Of a stretch of 64,000 nt of DNA, positions 17,353-26,264 are shown one piece after another. Position 1 is the first letter of the stretch. Each line of letters opens with the position of its first letter. Made by a program: the position numbers and the translations under genes. The notes beneath the pieces are model-generated. The model saw only the letters and a program-made list of their open reading frames with translations. It was not told the DNA's origin and did not search any database. This DNA comes from Methylobacterium mesophilicum (lineage in GTDB: Bacteria; Pseudomonadota; Alphaproteobacteria; Rhizobiales; Beijerinckiaceae), in assembly GCF_022179445.1 (NCBI RefSeq), contig NZ_BPQU01000003.1, positions 248,001-312,000 of the forward strand, given 5' to 3'.

Positions 17353-19218
17353 TCACGCCGCCTCGATCTCGGCGCTGACGTTCAGCCACTCCTCCTCGGC
17401 GGCAGCGAGGGCGTCCGCCGCGTCGGAGCGCATCTTGGCGATCTCCCCCGCCTTGGCCGCGTTCTCCCGGAAGGCCGTGCCGTCCTCGAGCGCCGCGTCG
17501 ATCTTCTGGATCGCCGCCGTGAGCTTGGCCATCCGCGCCTCGATCCCTTCGAGCCGCTTGCGCAGCGGCGCGAGGGCGGCCCGGCGCTCGACCCCGGCGC
17601 GGCGCGCCTCGGCCTTCTGGCCGCCTGCGGGCTCGACCTCGCGTGCGTCCTCGCGCTCCGGGCCGGATAGGACGAACCGGCGGTAATCGTCCATGTCGCC
17701 GTCGAAGGTCTTCACGGTGCCGTCGGCCACCAGCCAGAGGCGATCCGCGCAGGCCTCGACCAGGAAGCGGTCGTGGCTCACCAGGATGACGGCGCCCTCG
17801 TAGTCGTTGATCGCCTCGACCAGGGCCTGGCGGCTCTCGATGTCGAGGTGGTTGGTCGGTTCGTCGAGGATGAGCAGGTGCGGGCCGTGGAAGGCCGCGA
17901 GCCCCATCAGAAGCCGCGCCTTCTCACCACCGGAGAGTTTCTCCACCGGCGTGTCGGCCTTGTTGGCGCCGAAGCCGAGCCGGGCGGTGGCCGAGCGCAC
18001 CTTCGCCTCCGGCACGTCCGGCATCAGCGTCCGCACATGGGCGTAGGCGCTCTCGGCCGGGCGCAACTCGTCGAGCTGGTGCTGGGCGAAATACGCCACC
18101 TCCATCTTGGACGACCGCCGCATCTCCCCGGCGATCGCCCCGAGCCGGCCGCCGATCAGCTTGCAGAAGGTCGACTTGCCGTTGCCGTTGGCGCCGAGCA
18201 GCGCCACCCGGTCGTCGGGCGCGAGGTTGAGGTCGAGCCCGCTGAGGACGACGCGGTCGCCGTAGCCGGCCTTGACCCGTTCCATGGAGACGATCGGGGG
18301 CGAGAGCGGCTTTTCCGGGCTCGGCAGGTGGATCACCGGCACGTCGTCCTCGATCAGCGCGGCGATCGGCTCCATCTTGGCCAGCCGCTTCACCCGGGAT
18401 TGCGCCTGCCGGGCCTTGGTGGCCTTCGCCTTGAACCGGTCGATGAAGCTCTGCAGATGCGCGCGCTCGGCATCCTGCTTCACCTTGGCCTTGGCGAGCA
18501 GCATGCGCTTCTCGGAGAGCTGCTTGGCGAAGCTGGTGTATCCGCCGCGGTAGATCGTCAGCTTGCCGCGGTCGAGATGCAGGATGTGATCGACGCTGGT
18601 GTCCAGCAGGTCGCGGTCGTGACTGATGATGATCGCGGTGCGCGGGTAGCGCTCCAGGTAGTCGTAGAGCCAGAGCGTGCCCTCGATGTCGAGGTAGTTG
18701 GTCGGCTCGTCGAGGAGCAGGAGGTCGGGTTCCGAGAACAGCACGGCGGCAAGCGCCACGCGCATCCGCCAGCCGCCGGAGAAGTCCGCGCAGGGCCGCG
18801 CCTGGGCGGACGCATCGAAGCCGAGCCCGTGCAGGATCGCGGCGGCGCGGGCCGGCGCCGAATGCGCGCCGATATCGACCAGCCGGGTCTCGATCTCGGC
18901 CCGGCGCAGGCCGTCGGCATGCTCGGCCTCCGCCATCAGCCGGGCTCGCTCGGTGTCGGCGGCGAGCACCACCGCGTGCAGCGTTTCGGGGCCGGCCGGG
19001 GCTTCCTGGGCGACCGCGCCGATGCGCATGCCCTTGGGCAGGGAAACGGACTTCGCGTCCACCGGCAGGTCGCCGAGGATCGCCTTGAACAGCGTGGTCT
19101 TGCCGGCGCCGTTGCGCCCGACGAGACCCACGCGCGCGCCCTCGGGAATCGAGAAGTTCGCGGAATCGAGGATCAGGCGATCGCCGATGCGGTAGGTGAG
19201 GTCATGGACGCGCAGCAT
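17353..19218 (-). CDS. ABC-F family ATPase (duplicated ABC, ribosome-associated type)
   Basis: The ATG at 19216-19218 (complement) gives 621 residues starting MLRVHDLTYRIGDRL. There are two ABC domains and no membrane part. Domain 1 has GLVGRNGAGKTTLF and a LLLLDEPTNYLDIEG Walker B; domain 2 has ALLGANGNGKSTF, the signature LSGGEKARL and LLILDEPTNHLDIES. They are joined by a basic linker (KAKATKARQAQSRVKRLAKM, about residues 245-265) characteristic of ABC-F proteins. The C-terminal 90 residues are a charged coiled coil as in Uup/YheS. Such proteins act on the ribosome E site or in DNA metabolism; the subfamily is not certain. Confidence 0.93.
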   Translation of the reverse strand: MLRVHDLTYRIGDRLILDSANFSIPEGARVGLVGRNGAGKTTLFKAILGDLPVDAKSVSLPKGMRIGAVAQEAPAGPETLHAVVLAADTERARLMAEAEHADGLRRAEIETRLVDIGAHSAPARAAAILHGLGFDASAQARPCADFSGGWRMRVALAAVLFSEPDLLLLDEPTNYLDIEGTLWLYDYLERYPRTAIIISHDRDLLDTSVDHILHLDRGKLTIYRGGYTSFAKQLSEKRMLLAKAKVKQDAERAHLQSFIDRFKAKATKARQAQSRVKRLAKMEPIAALIEDDVPVIHLPSPEKPLSPPIVSMERVKAGYGDRVVLSGLDLNLAPDDRVALLGANGNGKSTFCKLIGGRLGAIAGEMRRSSKMEVAYFAQHQLDELRPAESAYAHVRTLMPDVPEAKVRSATARLGFGANKADTPVEKLSGGEKARLLMGLAAFHGPHLLILDEPTNHLDIESRQALVEAINDYEGAVILVSHDRFLVEACADRLWLVADGTVKTFDGDMDDYRRFVLSGPEREDAREVEPAGGQKAEARRAGVERRAALAPLRKRLEGIEARMAKLTAAIQKIDAALEDGTAFRENAAKAGEIAKMRSDAADALAAAEEEWLNVSAEIEAA

Positions 19219-19320
19219 GGCGGCGTTCTGGCGGTCCAGACGCGGGGAGGCAAGCACCCTGACGCTGTGGCTGCGCCCCGGAGGCCCGGGCGAGCCGACG
19301 CAGGACCCCATCGTCGATCA

Positions 19321-19346
19321 GCGGGCGCGATGGCGAAATCGGTAGA
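19321..19346 (+). other. tRNA-Leu-like 5' fragment in a 319-base intergenic gap
   Basis: Twenty-six bases (beginning GCGGGCGCGATGGCG and continuing AAATCGGTAGA) read like the acceptor strand and D-arm of a bacterial tRNA-Leu. No anticodon arm, variable arm or T-arm follows. It lies in the gap 19219-19537 upstream of the HD-GYP gene, which otherwise holds nothing I can name. It may be a tRNA remnant left by an integration event, or a coincidence. Confidence 0.3.
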
Positions 19347-19537
19347 ACCCGCTTTAACGGAATCGCATGACTCTCCGATGATTGTGCGAAGTCTCTCCGG
19401 TGACTGTGCAGCGTCCGTCGTTCGAACCGATCAATGTCCGTTTTGAGGCGGTAATACCGTCGCGGGCCCGGGGCCTGGCGTCGGATGCAAGTCTGCCGGG
19501 GTGCGCGCCAGTTGGGCGCCGTGATGGGAGAGGTGTT

Positions 19538-20605
19538 TTGGGTCGCACCGTGATCCTGACTGACGATCTCGGCCGCGGCGAGCGCCTAGCGCGCAATCTG
19601 GGCGGCGGCCCGAGCCTCGTCCTCCACGACCTCTACGGCGATGCGGAGCCGCCCCGGGGGGCGGACCTGGTGATCAGCGATGTCAGCGCGCTGACTTCCG
19701 ACGCCGTGCTGCGCCTGCGCCGGACGCTGGCCGTGGCGCGCGACAAGGCCACGCCGTTCCTGGCGCTGATCCACGGCAATCTCGGGCGCGGCGAGATCCA
19801 GGCGACCGCCCTCGGGGCCACGCGGATCCTCCCGGCCTCCGCGGCCAACGCCCTGCTGGCCAGCGCCGTCGCGGCTTTGAGCGCGGCCGGAGGCGGACCC
19901 GATGACGGCGTCGCGCTGCGCCGCCGCGCCGACGAGGCGCGGTCCGCCTTCCGGGCGATCTTCCGTGCGGACACGACGCCGGCGGCCGCCATCGTCGATG
20001 CCGGCACCACGATCATCAACCGGGCGATCCGCGAGGCGAAGGTCCGCGACTGGCTGAACGTGGTGGCCGGCTTCGACGACGTGACCCACCGGCACTGCCT
20101 GACGGTCGCCGGCCTGGCCGCGGCCTTCGCGCAGAGCCTGGGCCTGAACGAAACGGATACGCATCACCTGACCAAGGGCGCGCTGCTGCACGATATCGGC
20201 AAGGCCCGGATCCCGCTCGCGATCCTGAACAAGCCCGCTCCGCTCAATGCGGCGGAGCGGCTGGAGATGGATCGGCATCCGGCCATCGGCTACGACATGC
20301 TGGCGGATGGCGGCTACGATGCCGGAACGCTGGCCGTGGTCCGCTCGCATCACGAATATCTCGACGGCTCCGGCTACCCAGACGGGCTTCGGGCGAAGGA
20401 GATCCCCGACCTCGTCCGGCTGATCACGATCTGCGATATCTTCGCGGCATTGATCGAGGCCCGGCCCTACAAGGCGCCGAAGCCGATCCAGGAGGCCTAC
20501 GCGATCCTGGGAACGATGGGCCCCAAGCTCGATGCCGACCTCCTGCGGGCGTTCCGCCAGGTGGTGGTCGCGTGCGACCAGACGACCCTGCGCGCCTCGG
20601 CCTGA
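19538..20605 (+). CDS. HD-GYP domain protein with N-terminal receiver-like domain (putative c-di-GMP phosphodiesterase)
   Basis: I prefer the TTG at 19538, five bases after a GGGAGAGG ribosome site, giving 355 residues; an in-frame start at 19382 would add an unlikely 52-residue leader. Residues 1-115 look like a CheY-like fold (ILTDD near the start, ADLVISD for the central strand). From about 165 comes an HD-GYP domain: THRHCL, LLHDIGKARIP, HPAIGYDML, SHHEYLDGSGYPDGL and ICDIFAALIEARPYK. All metal and GYP-loop residues are present, so the enzyme should be active against cyclic di-GMP. It is convergent with lpxC, nine bases apart. Confidence 0.88.
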   Translation: MGRTVILTDDLGRGERLARNLGGGPSLVLHDLYGDAEPPRGADLVISDVSALTSDAVLRLRRTLAVARDKATPFLALIHGNLGRGEIQATALGATRILPASAANALLASAVAALSAAGGGPDDGVALRRRADEARSAFRAIFRADTTPAAAIVDAGTTIINRAIREAKVRDWLNVVAGFDDVTHRHCLTVAGLAAAFAQSLGLNETDTHHLTKGALLHDIGKARIPLAILNKPAPLNAAERLEMDRHPAIGYDMLADGGYDAGTLAVVRSHHEYLDGSGYPDGLRAKEIPDLVRLITICDIFAALIEARPYKAPKPIQEAYAILGTMGPKLDADLLRAFRQVVVACDQTTLRASA

Positions 20606-20614
20606 GGCGCGCCG

Positions 20615-21526
20615 TCAGACCAGCTCCCAGGCCGTGGGCTCGCGCATCAGTGCCCGGACCAGCGCGTGGTTCAGCTCGTGGCCGGTGTGGAACGCCGCGA
20701 CATGGCCTTCCACCGGGTGCCCCACCAGCATCAGGTCGCCGACCAGGTCCAGGATCCGGTGGCGGACGGGCTCCGCCGGGACGCGCATCCCTCCGATGAC
20801 GCGTCCCCGCCAGAGAAGTGCCGCCGAGCGCGTGGAGACGCCCTGCAGGAAATCCTCGCCCACGGCGTAGCCGTAGGCGCGTCCCGCCATGGCCCGAACG
20901 TACCGTCCGAAGCTGCGCGCGGGCGCGATCTCCTGCACGAAGCGTTCCGGCGTGATGACGCCGGACCAGTCGAGCGAGCCGAAATGGGCGAGCGCGACGT
21001 GGCCGGTGACGTGCAATCCGAGGCCCGGCCCGATCTGGATCAGGCGCCGCCCATCCGCGACGGTGACCGTCCGGCGCATCCGCAGCACCCGGCAGGGGGC
21101 GGGCTGCTCGGTCCGACCCACATCCCGGATCGCCGCGCACCAGGGGGTCGCGCTCCCGTCGAAGATCGGCAGCTCGTCCGCGTCGATCTCGACCAGCACG
21201 TTGTCGACCCGGAGCGCGTGCAGGGACGCCATCAGGTGCTCGATCGTGCGCACGAGCACCCCGTCCCGCCGAATCGCAGACGAGAGCGGCTGCGATACCC
21301 GGAACTGCCACAGGGCCGGAACATCGACGGCCTCCCCCGTATTCAGGCGGCGGCGGAAGACGATGCCATGTCCCGCAGGCGCCGGGCAGACGCGAACCCT
21401 GGCATAGCGGCCGGAATGCAAGCTGTGGCCGGAGCGCTCGAACGCATCGGACAATGTCGCCTGCCGCCGGACGAGCGGGCTGAACGAGCCGGCGAAGGGA
21501 TGAGCGATGTCGAACGTCTGGTGCAT
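20615..21526 (-). CDS. LpxC-family UDP-3-O-acyl-N-acetylglucosamine deacetylase, divergent
   Basis: The ATG at 21524-21526 (complement) gives 303 residues; a GTG at 21571 would add 15. LpxC catalyses the committed step of lipid A synthesis in the cytosol. Present are GHSLHSGR, the zinc-ligand motif TIEHLMASL, IFDGSATPW, the HRILD ligand pair in VRHRILDLVGDL, and GHELNHALV with the catalytic histidine. Unusual is the replacement of the family's GLALGGSLDNAIV stretch by GYAVGEDFLQGVSTRSAALL. LpxC genes normally sit in the division cluster near ftsZ; this one is alone. It may be a second copy with altered specificity. I am sure of the family, less of the exact role. Confidence 0.85.
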   Translation of the reverse strand: MHQTFDIAHPFAGSFSPLVRRQATLSDAFERSGHSLHSGRYARVRVCPAPAGHGIVFRRRLNTGEAVDVPALWQFRVSQPLSSAIRRDGVLVRTIEHLMASLHALRVDNVLVEIDADELPIFDGSATPWCAAIRDVGRTEQPAPCRVLRMRRTVTVADGRRLIQIGPGLGLHVTGHVALAHFGSLDWSGVITPERFVQEIAPARSFGRYVRAMAGRAYGYAVGEDFLQGVSTRSAALLWRGRVIGGMRVPAEPVRHRILDLVGDLMLVGHPVEGHVAAFHTGHELNHALVRALMREPTAWELV

Positions 21527-21772
21527 TGCGAATCGTCTGGCGCCGAGGCGCGGGAAATTATCCCTCTCCACCGATTCCCGCTAATAAACTCCTGTTCAGC
21601 CAAGCGCGGCTTGACCGGCCCGCGCGTGACCGTCACCATCGATTTCGCCTCATCGCTGGCGCGCGGCCGGGTCGGCGCGCCGCTCCAAGATGCGGGCTGC
21701 TTCCGTCCCCACAGTTGCTGGTCGGCACCCGTCAGGACAGGGACGGAGGCTGGGGCCGAAGGGACAGGATCG

Positions 21773-22459
21773 ATGGCGCGGTTGGGGACGATACCCTTCT
21801 TCAAGGATCCGGGCATCGAGCTCGGTCCGTTCGAGACCCGCTGCCACTGGCGCCGCTTCGACGAGAACGAGGTGTTGGTCGACTTCGACGACATCTCCAC
21901 GGACGTCTACTTCATCGCCACGGGCGAGGTCCGCATCCTGAACCGGACCCAGTCCGGCAAGGAGGTGATCCTCGGCGAGATGCGCGGCGGGGCCTTCTTC
22001 GGCGAGCTCGCCGCCATCGACGGGATCGGCCGCTCGGCCAACGTCACGGCGCTGACCCGCGGTGAGGTCTGCGTGGTGCCGGCCGCGGTGTTCCGCCAGA
22101 TGGTGTTCGCCTCCGAGGCGATCGCCGACCGGCTGTTCCGGCTGCTGGCCAAGCGCGTGCGCGAACTCAACACCCGGCTGATGGAGCACGCGCTCCTGGA
22201 CCTGAAGCACCGGCTCTATGCCGAGCTGCTGCGCCTCTCGGTCCCGCGGTCGGGCACCTCCGGCGAGCGGGTCGTGTCGCCGCCGCCCTACCACCACGTG
22301 CTGGCCGCCCGGATCGGCTGCCGCCGCGAGCAGGTCACCCGCGAGTTCACCGCGATGGCGGCCGAGGGCCTGGTCGACCGCACCCGCGGCGCCCTGGTGC
22401 TGCGCCGGCCCGATCTCCTCGAGGCGCGCGTGGCCGAGGCGCTGCGCGAGGATTCCTGA
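21773..22459 (+). CDS. Crp/Fnr family transcriptional regulator
   Basis: This 228-residue protein has a cyclic-nucleotide-binding-type beta barrel (residues 10-125, with SGKEVILGEMRGGAFFGELAAIDG as the phosphate-binding-cassette region), a dimer helix (FRLLAKRVRELNTRLMEHAL) and a C-terminal winged helix. The recognition region is LAARIGCRREQVTREFTAM. The cassette keeps G-E-L but has no obvious Fnr-type cysteines, so the ligand is more likely a cyclic nucleotide than an Fe-S cluster. The gene ends just before a PotA-type ATPase gene on the same strand, so it may be cotranscribed with and regulate that importer. Confidence 0.9.
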   Translation: MARLGTIPFFKDPGIELGPFETRCHWRRFDENEVLVDFDDISTDVYFIATGEVRILNRTQSGKEVILGEMRGGAFFGELAAIDGIGRSANVTALTRGEVCVVPAAVFRQMVFASEAIADRLFRLLAKRVRELNTRLMEHALLDLKHRLYAELLRLSVPRSGTSGERVVSPPPYHHVLAARIGCRREQVTREFTAMAAEGLVDRTRGALVLRRPDLLEARVAEALREDS

Positions 22460-22463
22460 CGCC

Positions 22464-23519
22464 TTGGCCGACGCACCGGCGCTGCGCCTGCGGCTGGAGG
22501 ATCTCACCAAGCGCTTCGGCAGCCACCTCGCCGTCGATGCGGTGAACCTCACGCTAGAGCCCGGGGAGTTCTTCTGCCTGCTCGGGCCGTCCGGATGCGG
22601 GAAGAGCACCCTCCTGCGCATGATCGCGGGCTTCGAGATCCCGAGTTCCGGCCATGTTCGCCTCGGCGAGCAGGACCTCACGGCGCTGCCCCCGCACCGG
22701 CGGCCCGTGAACATGATGTTCCAGTCCTACGCGCTGTTCCCGCACATGAGCGTGGCCGGCAATGTCGGCTACGGCCTCAAGGGACTGGGCCGGGCTGCCG
22801 CCACGGCCCGCGTCACGGAGCTGCTGCGCCTAGTCCGCCTCGACGGTTTCGGGGATCGCCGCCCCGACACCCTGTCGGGCGGGCAGCGCCAGCGGGTCGC
22901 GCTCGCCCGGGCGCTCGCCCGCGAGCCGAAGCTGCTGCTCCTGGACGAGCCGCTGGGCGCCCTCGACCGGGGCCTGCGCGAGGAGACCCAGGCCGAGCTG
23001 CGCGCCGTGCAGCGCCGCCTCGGCACCGCCTTCGTGGTGGTGACGCACGATCCCGAGGAAGCGATGATGCTCTCCGACCGCGTCGGCGTCATGGAGCATG
23101 GCCGGCTCGCCCAGGTCGGGACCCCGGCCGAGTTGTACCGCCGCCCGGCCAGCCGCTTCGTGGCAGGCCTGCTCGGCGACGTGAATCTCATCCCGGGCCG
23201 GCTGGGACCCGCCGAGCCCGGCGACACCCGCACGGTGCAGACCGCCCACGGGCCGGTCCGCGCCGCCGCGAACTCGTTGCCCCAGGGCGCCTCGGTCGTG
23301 GTCGCCGTGCGCCCGGAAGACCTCGTCCTCGGCGCCGAGGGCCTGCCGGTGACGATCGCCGACGCGACCTTTCTCGGCGACCGCCTGCGCCGCACGCTGC
23401 GCCTGCCCGATGGCACTCTGCTGCGGTCGAGTGCCAGGCCGGGCGGCGAGCGGGAATCCGCGGGTTCGGACACCCGCGCCGGCTTCGCCCCGAGCGACGC
23501 CGTGATCCTGCCGGCATGA
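22464..23519 (+). CDS. ABC transporter ATP-binding protein, PotA/spermidine-putrescine type
   Basis: The likely start is a TTG at 22464, four bases after the Crp/Fnr stop, giving 351 residues; no ATG lies between it and the first strand. Domain order: Walker A GPSGCGKSTL, Q-loop FQSYALFPHMSV, signature LSGGQRQRVALARAL, Walker B LLLLDEPLGALD, H-loop VVTHDPEEA, then a C-terminal TOBE domain from about residue 240. The PotA/FbpC/CysA group is clear. It is followed by two permease genes but no binding-protein gene. Confidence 0.9.
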   Translation: MADAPALRLRLEDLTKRFGSHLAVDAVNLTLEPGEFFCLLGPSGCGKSTLLRMIAGFEIPSSGHVRLGEQDLTALPPHRRPVNMMFQSYALFPHMSVAGNVGYGLKGLGRAAATARVTELLRLVRLDGFGDRRPDTLSGGQRQRVALARALAREPKLLLLDEPLGALDRGLREETQAELRAVQRRLGTAFVVVTHDPEEAMMLSDRVGVMEHGRLAQVGTPAELYRRPASRFVAGLLGDVNLIPGRLGPAEPGDTRTVQTAHGPVRAAANSLPQGASVVVAVRPEDLVLGAEGLPVTIADATFLGDRLRRTLRLPDGTLLRSSARPGGERESAGSDTRAGFAPSDAVILPA

Positions 23520-23571
23520 TGCGCGCTGCAATGACCCGGGCCCGCCCGGCCGGGACCCTGGAGCGGCAGCC

Positions 23572-24489
23572 ATGAGGGTGAAGGCGCCCGGAAAGCGGCT
23601 GTTCGACCGGCTCGTGCGCCTGCCGCCGCTGCTCTGGCTGTCGGCCTTCTTCCTGCTGCCCGTCGCCATCACCCTCAAGATCAGTCTGTCGGAGCCGGCC
23701 ACCGCGATCCCGCCCTACCTGCCGGTCTTCGACTGGCAGGGCGGTATCGAGGGCTGGTCGTCCTTCCTCGAAGCCCTGAACCTCGACAATTACGCGACGC
23801 TCGCCGCCGACACGCTCTACCGCGATGCCGCCCTCGGCTCGCTCGCCTACGCCGCGGCGTCCAGCCTGATCCTCGTCGCCCTCGGCACGCCGCTCGCCTA
23901 CGCGCTGGCCCGGGCGCCGTCGCGATGGCAGCCGCTCCTCGTCGCCCTGGTGGTGGTGCCGTTCTGGACGAGTTTTCTGATCCGGATCTACGCCTGGATC
24001 GCGATCCTGAAACCCGAGGGACTGCTGAACTTGATCCTGCTGCGCCTCGGCCTGGTCTCCGAGCCGCTGATCATCCTGAACACCGATGCCGCGATTCTCA
24101 TCGGTCTCGTCTACGCCTACTTGCCGTTCATGGTGCTGCCGCTCTACGCGGTGATGAACCGGCTCGATCCCGCGCTGCGCGAGGCGGCGGCGGATCTCGG
24201 CGCCTCGCCGACGCGGGTGTTCTGGTCGGTGACCCTTCCGCTTAGCCTGCCCGGGATCGCGGCCGGGGCCGGGCTCTGCTTCATTCCGATGGTCGGCGAG
24301 TTCGTGATCCCGGATCTCCTGGGCGGCTCGGAGACCCTGATGCTCGGCCGGGTGCTGTGGAGCGAGTTCTTCTCGAACCGCGACTGGCCGCTCGCATCGG
24401 CCGTGGCGGTGCTGATCCTCGCCATCGTCATCGGGCCCGTGGTGCTGTTCCGCGACAGCCTGCGCACCGGCGGGGAGGGCCGTCCGTGA
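23572..24489 (+). CDS. ABC transporter permease, PotB type
   Basis: This 305-residue protein has about six membrane spans, a periplasmic stretch after span 1 (LPVFDWQGGIEGWSSFLEAL) typical of PotB/PotH proteins, and the EAA loop LREAAADLGASPTRVFWSVT near residues 200-219. The late segment FIPMVGEFVIPDLLGG is a PotB hallmark. Its TGA overlaps the GTG of the next gene (GTGA), so the two permeases are coupled. The likely cargo class is polyamine or a related small cation, by family only. Confidence 0.92.
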   Translation: MRVKAPGKRLFDRLVRLPPLLWLSAFFLLPVAITLKISLSEPATAIPPYLPVFDWQGGIEGWSSFLEALNLDNYATLAADTLYRDAALGSLAYAAASSLILVALGTPLAYALARAPSRWQPLLVALVVVPFWTSFLIRIYAWIAILKPEGLLNLILLRLGLVSEPLIILNTDAAILIGLVYAYLPFMVLPLYAVMNRLDPALREAAADLGASPTRVFWSVTLPLSLPGIAAGAGLCFIPMVGEFVIPDLLGGSETLMLGRVLWSEFFSNRDWPLASAVAVLILAIVIGPVVLFRDSLRTGGEGRP

Positions 24490-25259
24490 CCTGGGTGACC
24501 CGTACGGCGCTGACGATCGGGCTGATGTTCCTGTACGCGCCGATCCTGGTTCTGGTCGTCTACTCGTTCAACGCCTCGCAACTGGTCACCGTCTGGGGCG
24601 GATTTTCCATGAAGTGGTACGGCGCCCTGTTGGCCGACGCGCCGCTGATGGCGGCGGCGTGGGTCTCCCTGCGGGTCGCGCTGTTCACGAGCCTGATCGC
24701 GACCATCCTGGGAACCCTGGCGGCTCTGGCCCTCGAACGCCACGGCCGCTTCCGCGGGCGGGCGCTGTTCACCGGACTGATCTTCGGGCCGATGGTGATG
24801 CCGGAGGTGATGATCGGCCTGTCACTCCTGCTGATGTTCATCGGGATCGGCATCGACCGGGGCATCGCCACCATCGTGATCGCGCACGCGACCTTCTGCA
24901 CCGGCTTCGTCGCCGTCGTGGTGGCGGCGCGCCTGCGCGGCCTCGACCGTGGGCTTGAGGAGGCGGCCGCCGATCTCGGTGCCGGTCCGTTGCGGGTGTT
25001 CCTCACGATCACGCTGCCGCTGCTCGCGCCCGCCGTGCTGGCCGGCGCGCTGCTCGCCTTCACGCTCTCGCTCGACGACCTCGTGATCGCGAGTTTCGTC
25101 TCGGGCCCGGGCTCGACCACGCTGCCGATGCGGCTCTACGGCCAGGTTCGGCTCGGGGTGAATCCCGAGATCAATGCCGCCTCGACGATCCTCGTCGTAC
25201 TGGTCAGCACGTTCGTCCTGCTGGCCTCCTGGCTGACCGTCCGACGCGCGAACGCCTGA
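24486..25259 (+). CDS. ABC transporter permease, PotC type
   Basis: I used the GTG at 24486 that overlaps the PotB stop, giving 257 residues beginning VTWVTRTALTIGLMFLYAP. It has about six spans, the PotC-like VVYSFNASQ after span 1, and an EAA loop EEAAADLGAGPLRVFLTIT near residue 160. The later segment LSLDDLVIASFVSGPG is characteristic of PotC/PotI permeases. It ends the importer genes. No PotD/PotF binding protein follows; the next gene encodes a small exported protein. Confidence 0.92.
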   Translation: MTWVTRTALTIGLMFLYAPILVLVVYSFNASQLVTVWGGFSMKWYGALLADAPLMAAAWVSLRVALFTSLIATILGTLAALALERHGRFRGRALFTGLIFGPMVMPEVMIGLSLLLMFIGIGIDRGIATIVIAHATFCTGFVAVVVAARLRGLDRGLEEAAADLGAGPLRVFLTITLPLLAPAVLAGALLAFTLSLDDLVIASFVSGPGSTTLPMRLYGQVRLGVNPEINAASTILVVLVSTFVLLASWLTVRRANA

Positions 25260-25392
25260 GCGCCGATTCATCCCGCGGGAGACGGTCCCAGCCGCGCGCC
25301 AGGTGCGCCCGCGCACGCAGCCCCACGCCGGTGGATCATAGGCTTGCCGGGATTCGGCTGCTGAAGCGGCCGTTCCCCGAGGGACCACCGTC

Positions 25393-25617
25393 ATGATCCG
25401 TGCCCTGACAACGATCTCCCTGGCAGCACTCCTCCTGGCCCCGGCGGCGCAGGCCCGCCCGACCCGCGCGCAGGCGCAGCCATCGCCCAGCCCCGCCGTC
25501 AAGGCGCGCCAAGCTGCGCTGAAGGATTTCGACGCCCGGATGAGCCGCCTCGATTCCCTGATGGGCCTGTCGCCCCGGGCGGCCCCCCGGTCCCGCTCGG
25601 CGGAGGCCGGGCGCTAG
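25393..25617 (+). CDS. Small exported protein, 74 residues
   Basis: The ATG at 25393 follows GAGGGA by nine bases. The product starts with a clear Sec signal (MIRALTTISLAALLLAPAAQA, cleavage expected after residue 21), leaving about 53 residues that are Arg/Ser/Ala-rich with one amphipathic helix (ARQAALKDFDARMSRLDSLM). No family is recognised. It stands alone between the importer genes and the convergent urease operon. Confidence 0.6.
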   Translation: MIRALTTISLAALLLAPAAQARPTRAQAQPSPSPAVKARQAALKDFDARMSRLDSLMGLSPRAAPRSRSAEAGR

Positions 25618-25637
25618 TACGCGCAACGTCGGAAGGG

Positions 25638-26255
25638 CTAACGGCCGAGGCCGCCGGCCTCCTCGATGAACCGCGCGACCGCGTCCGCACCATCGCCGCC
25701 GCGCAGGGATGCGAAGACGTAGGGCCGGGCGCCGCGCATCCGCTTCGTGTCGGCCTCCATCACCGACAGGTCGGCGCCGACCAGCGGCGCGAGATCGATC
25801 TTGTTGACGATCAGCAGGTCCGACCGGGTGATGCCGGGACCGCCCTTGCGGGGAATCTTCTCCCCGCCGGCCACGTCGATCACGTAGAGGGTGATGTCGG
25901 CGAGTTCCGGTGAGAACGTTGCCGCAAGGTTGTCGCCGCCGGATTCGATCAGCACCAGGTCGAGCTTCGGGAAGCGCCGGCTCATCTCGGCGACCGCGGC
26001 GAGGTTGATCGAGGCATCCTCGCGGATCGCCGTATGCGGGCATCCGCCGGTCTCGACGCCCAGGATCCGCTCCTCCGGCAGCGCGCCCGCCACCGTCAGG
26101 ATCCGGGCATCCTCCTTGGTGTAGATGTCGTTGGTGATCGCGCAGATCTCGTAGCGGTCGCGGAAGCGCTTGCAGAGCTGCTCCATCAGGGCGGTCTTGC
26201 CGGAGCCCACGGGGCCGCCGATGCCGACGCGGAGCGGGCCGTTCGAGGAGGTCAT
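25638..26255 (-). CDS. ureG: Urease accessory GTPase UreG
   Basis: This 205-residue protein delivers nickel to urease in a GTP-dependent complex with UreF and UreD. The P-loop [14 protein letters not shown] lies near residues 9-22. The invariant metal-binding Cys-Pro-His motif is in [17 protein letters not shown], the switch region [17 protein letters not shown] follows, and the [13 protein letters not shown] motif gives guanine specificity. It is the last gene of the urease operon, starting nine bases after the ureF stop. Confidence 0.96.
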   Translation of the reverse strand: MTSSNGPLRVGIGGPVGSGKTALMEQLCKRFRDRYEICAITNDIYTKEDARILTVAGALPEERILGVETGGCPHTAIREDASINLAAVAEMSRRFPKLDLVLIESGGDNLAATFSPELADITLYVIDVAGGEKIPRKGGPGITRSDLLIVNKIDLAPLVGADLSVMEADTKRMRGARPYVFASLRGGDGADAVARFIEEAGGLGR

Positions 26256-26264
26256 GCTGCGTTC

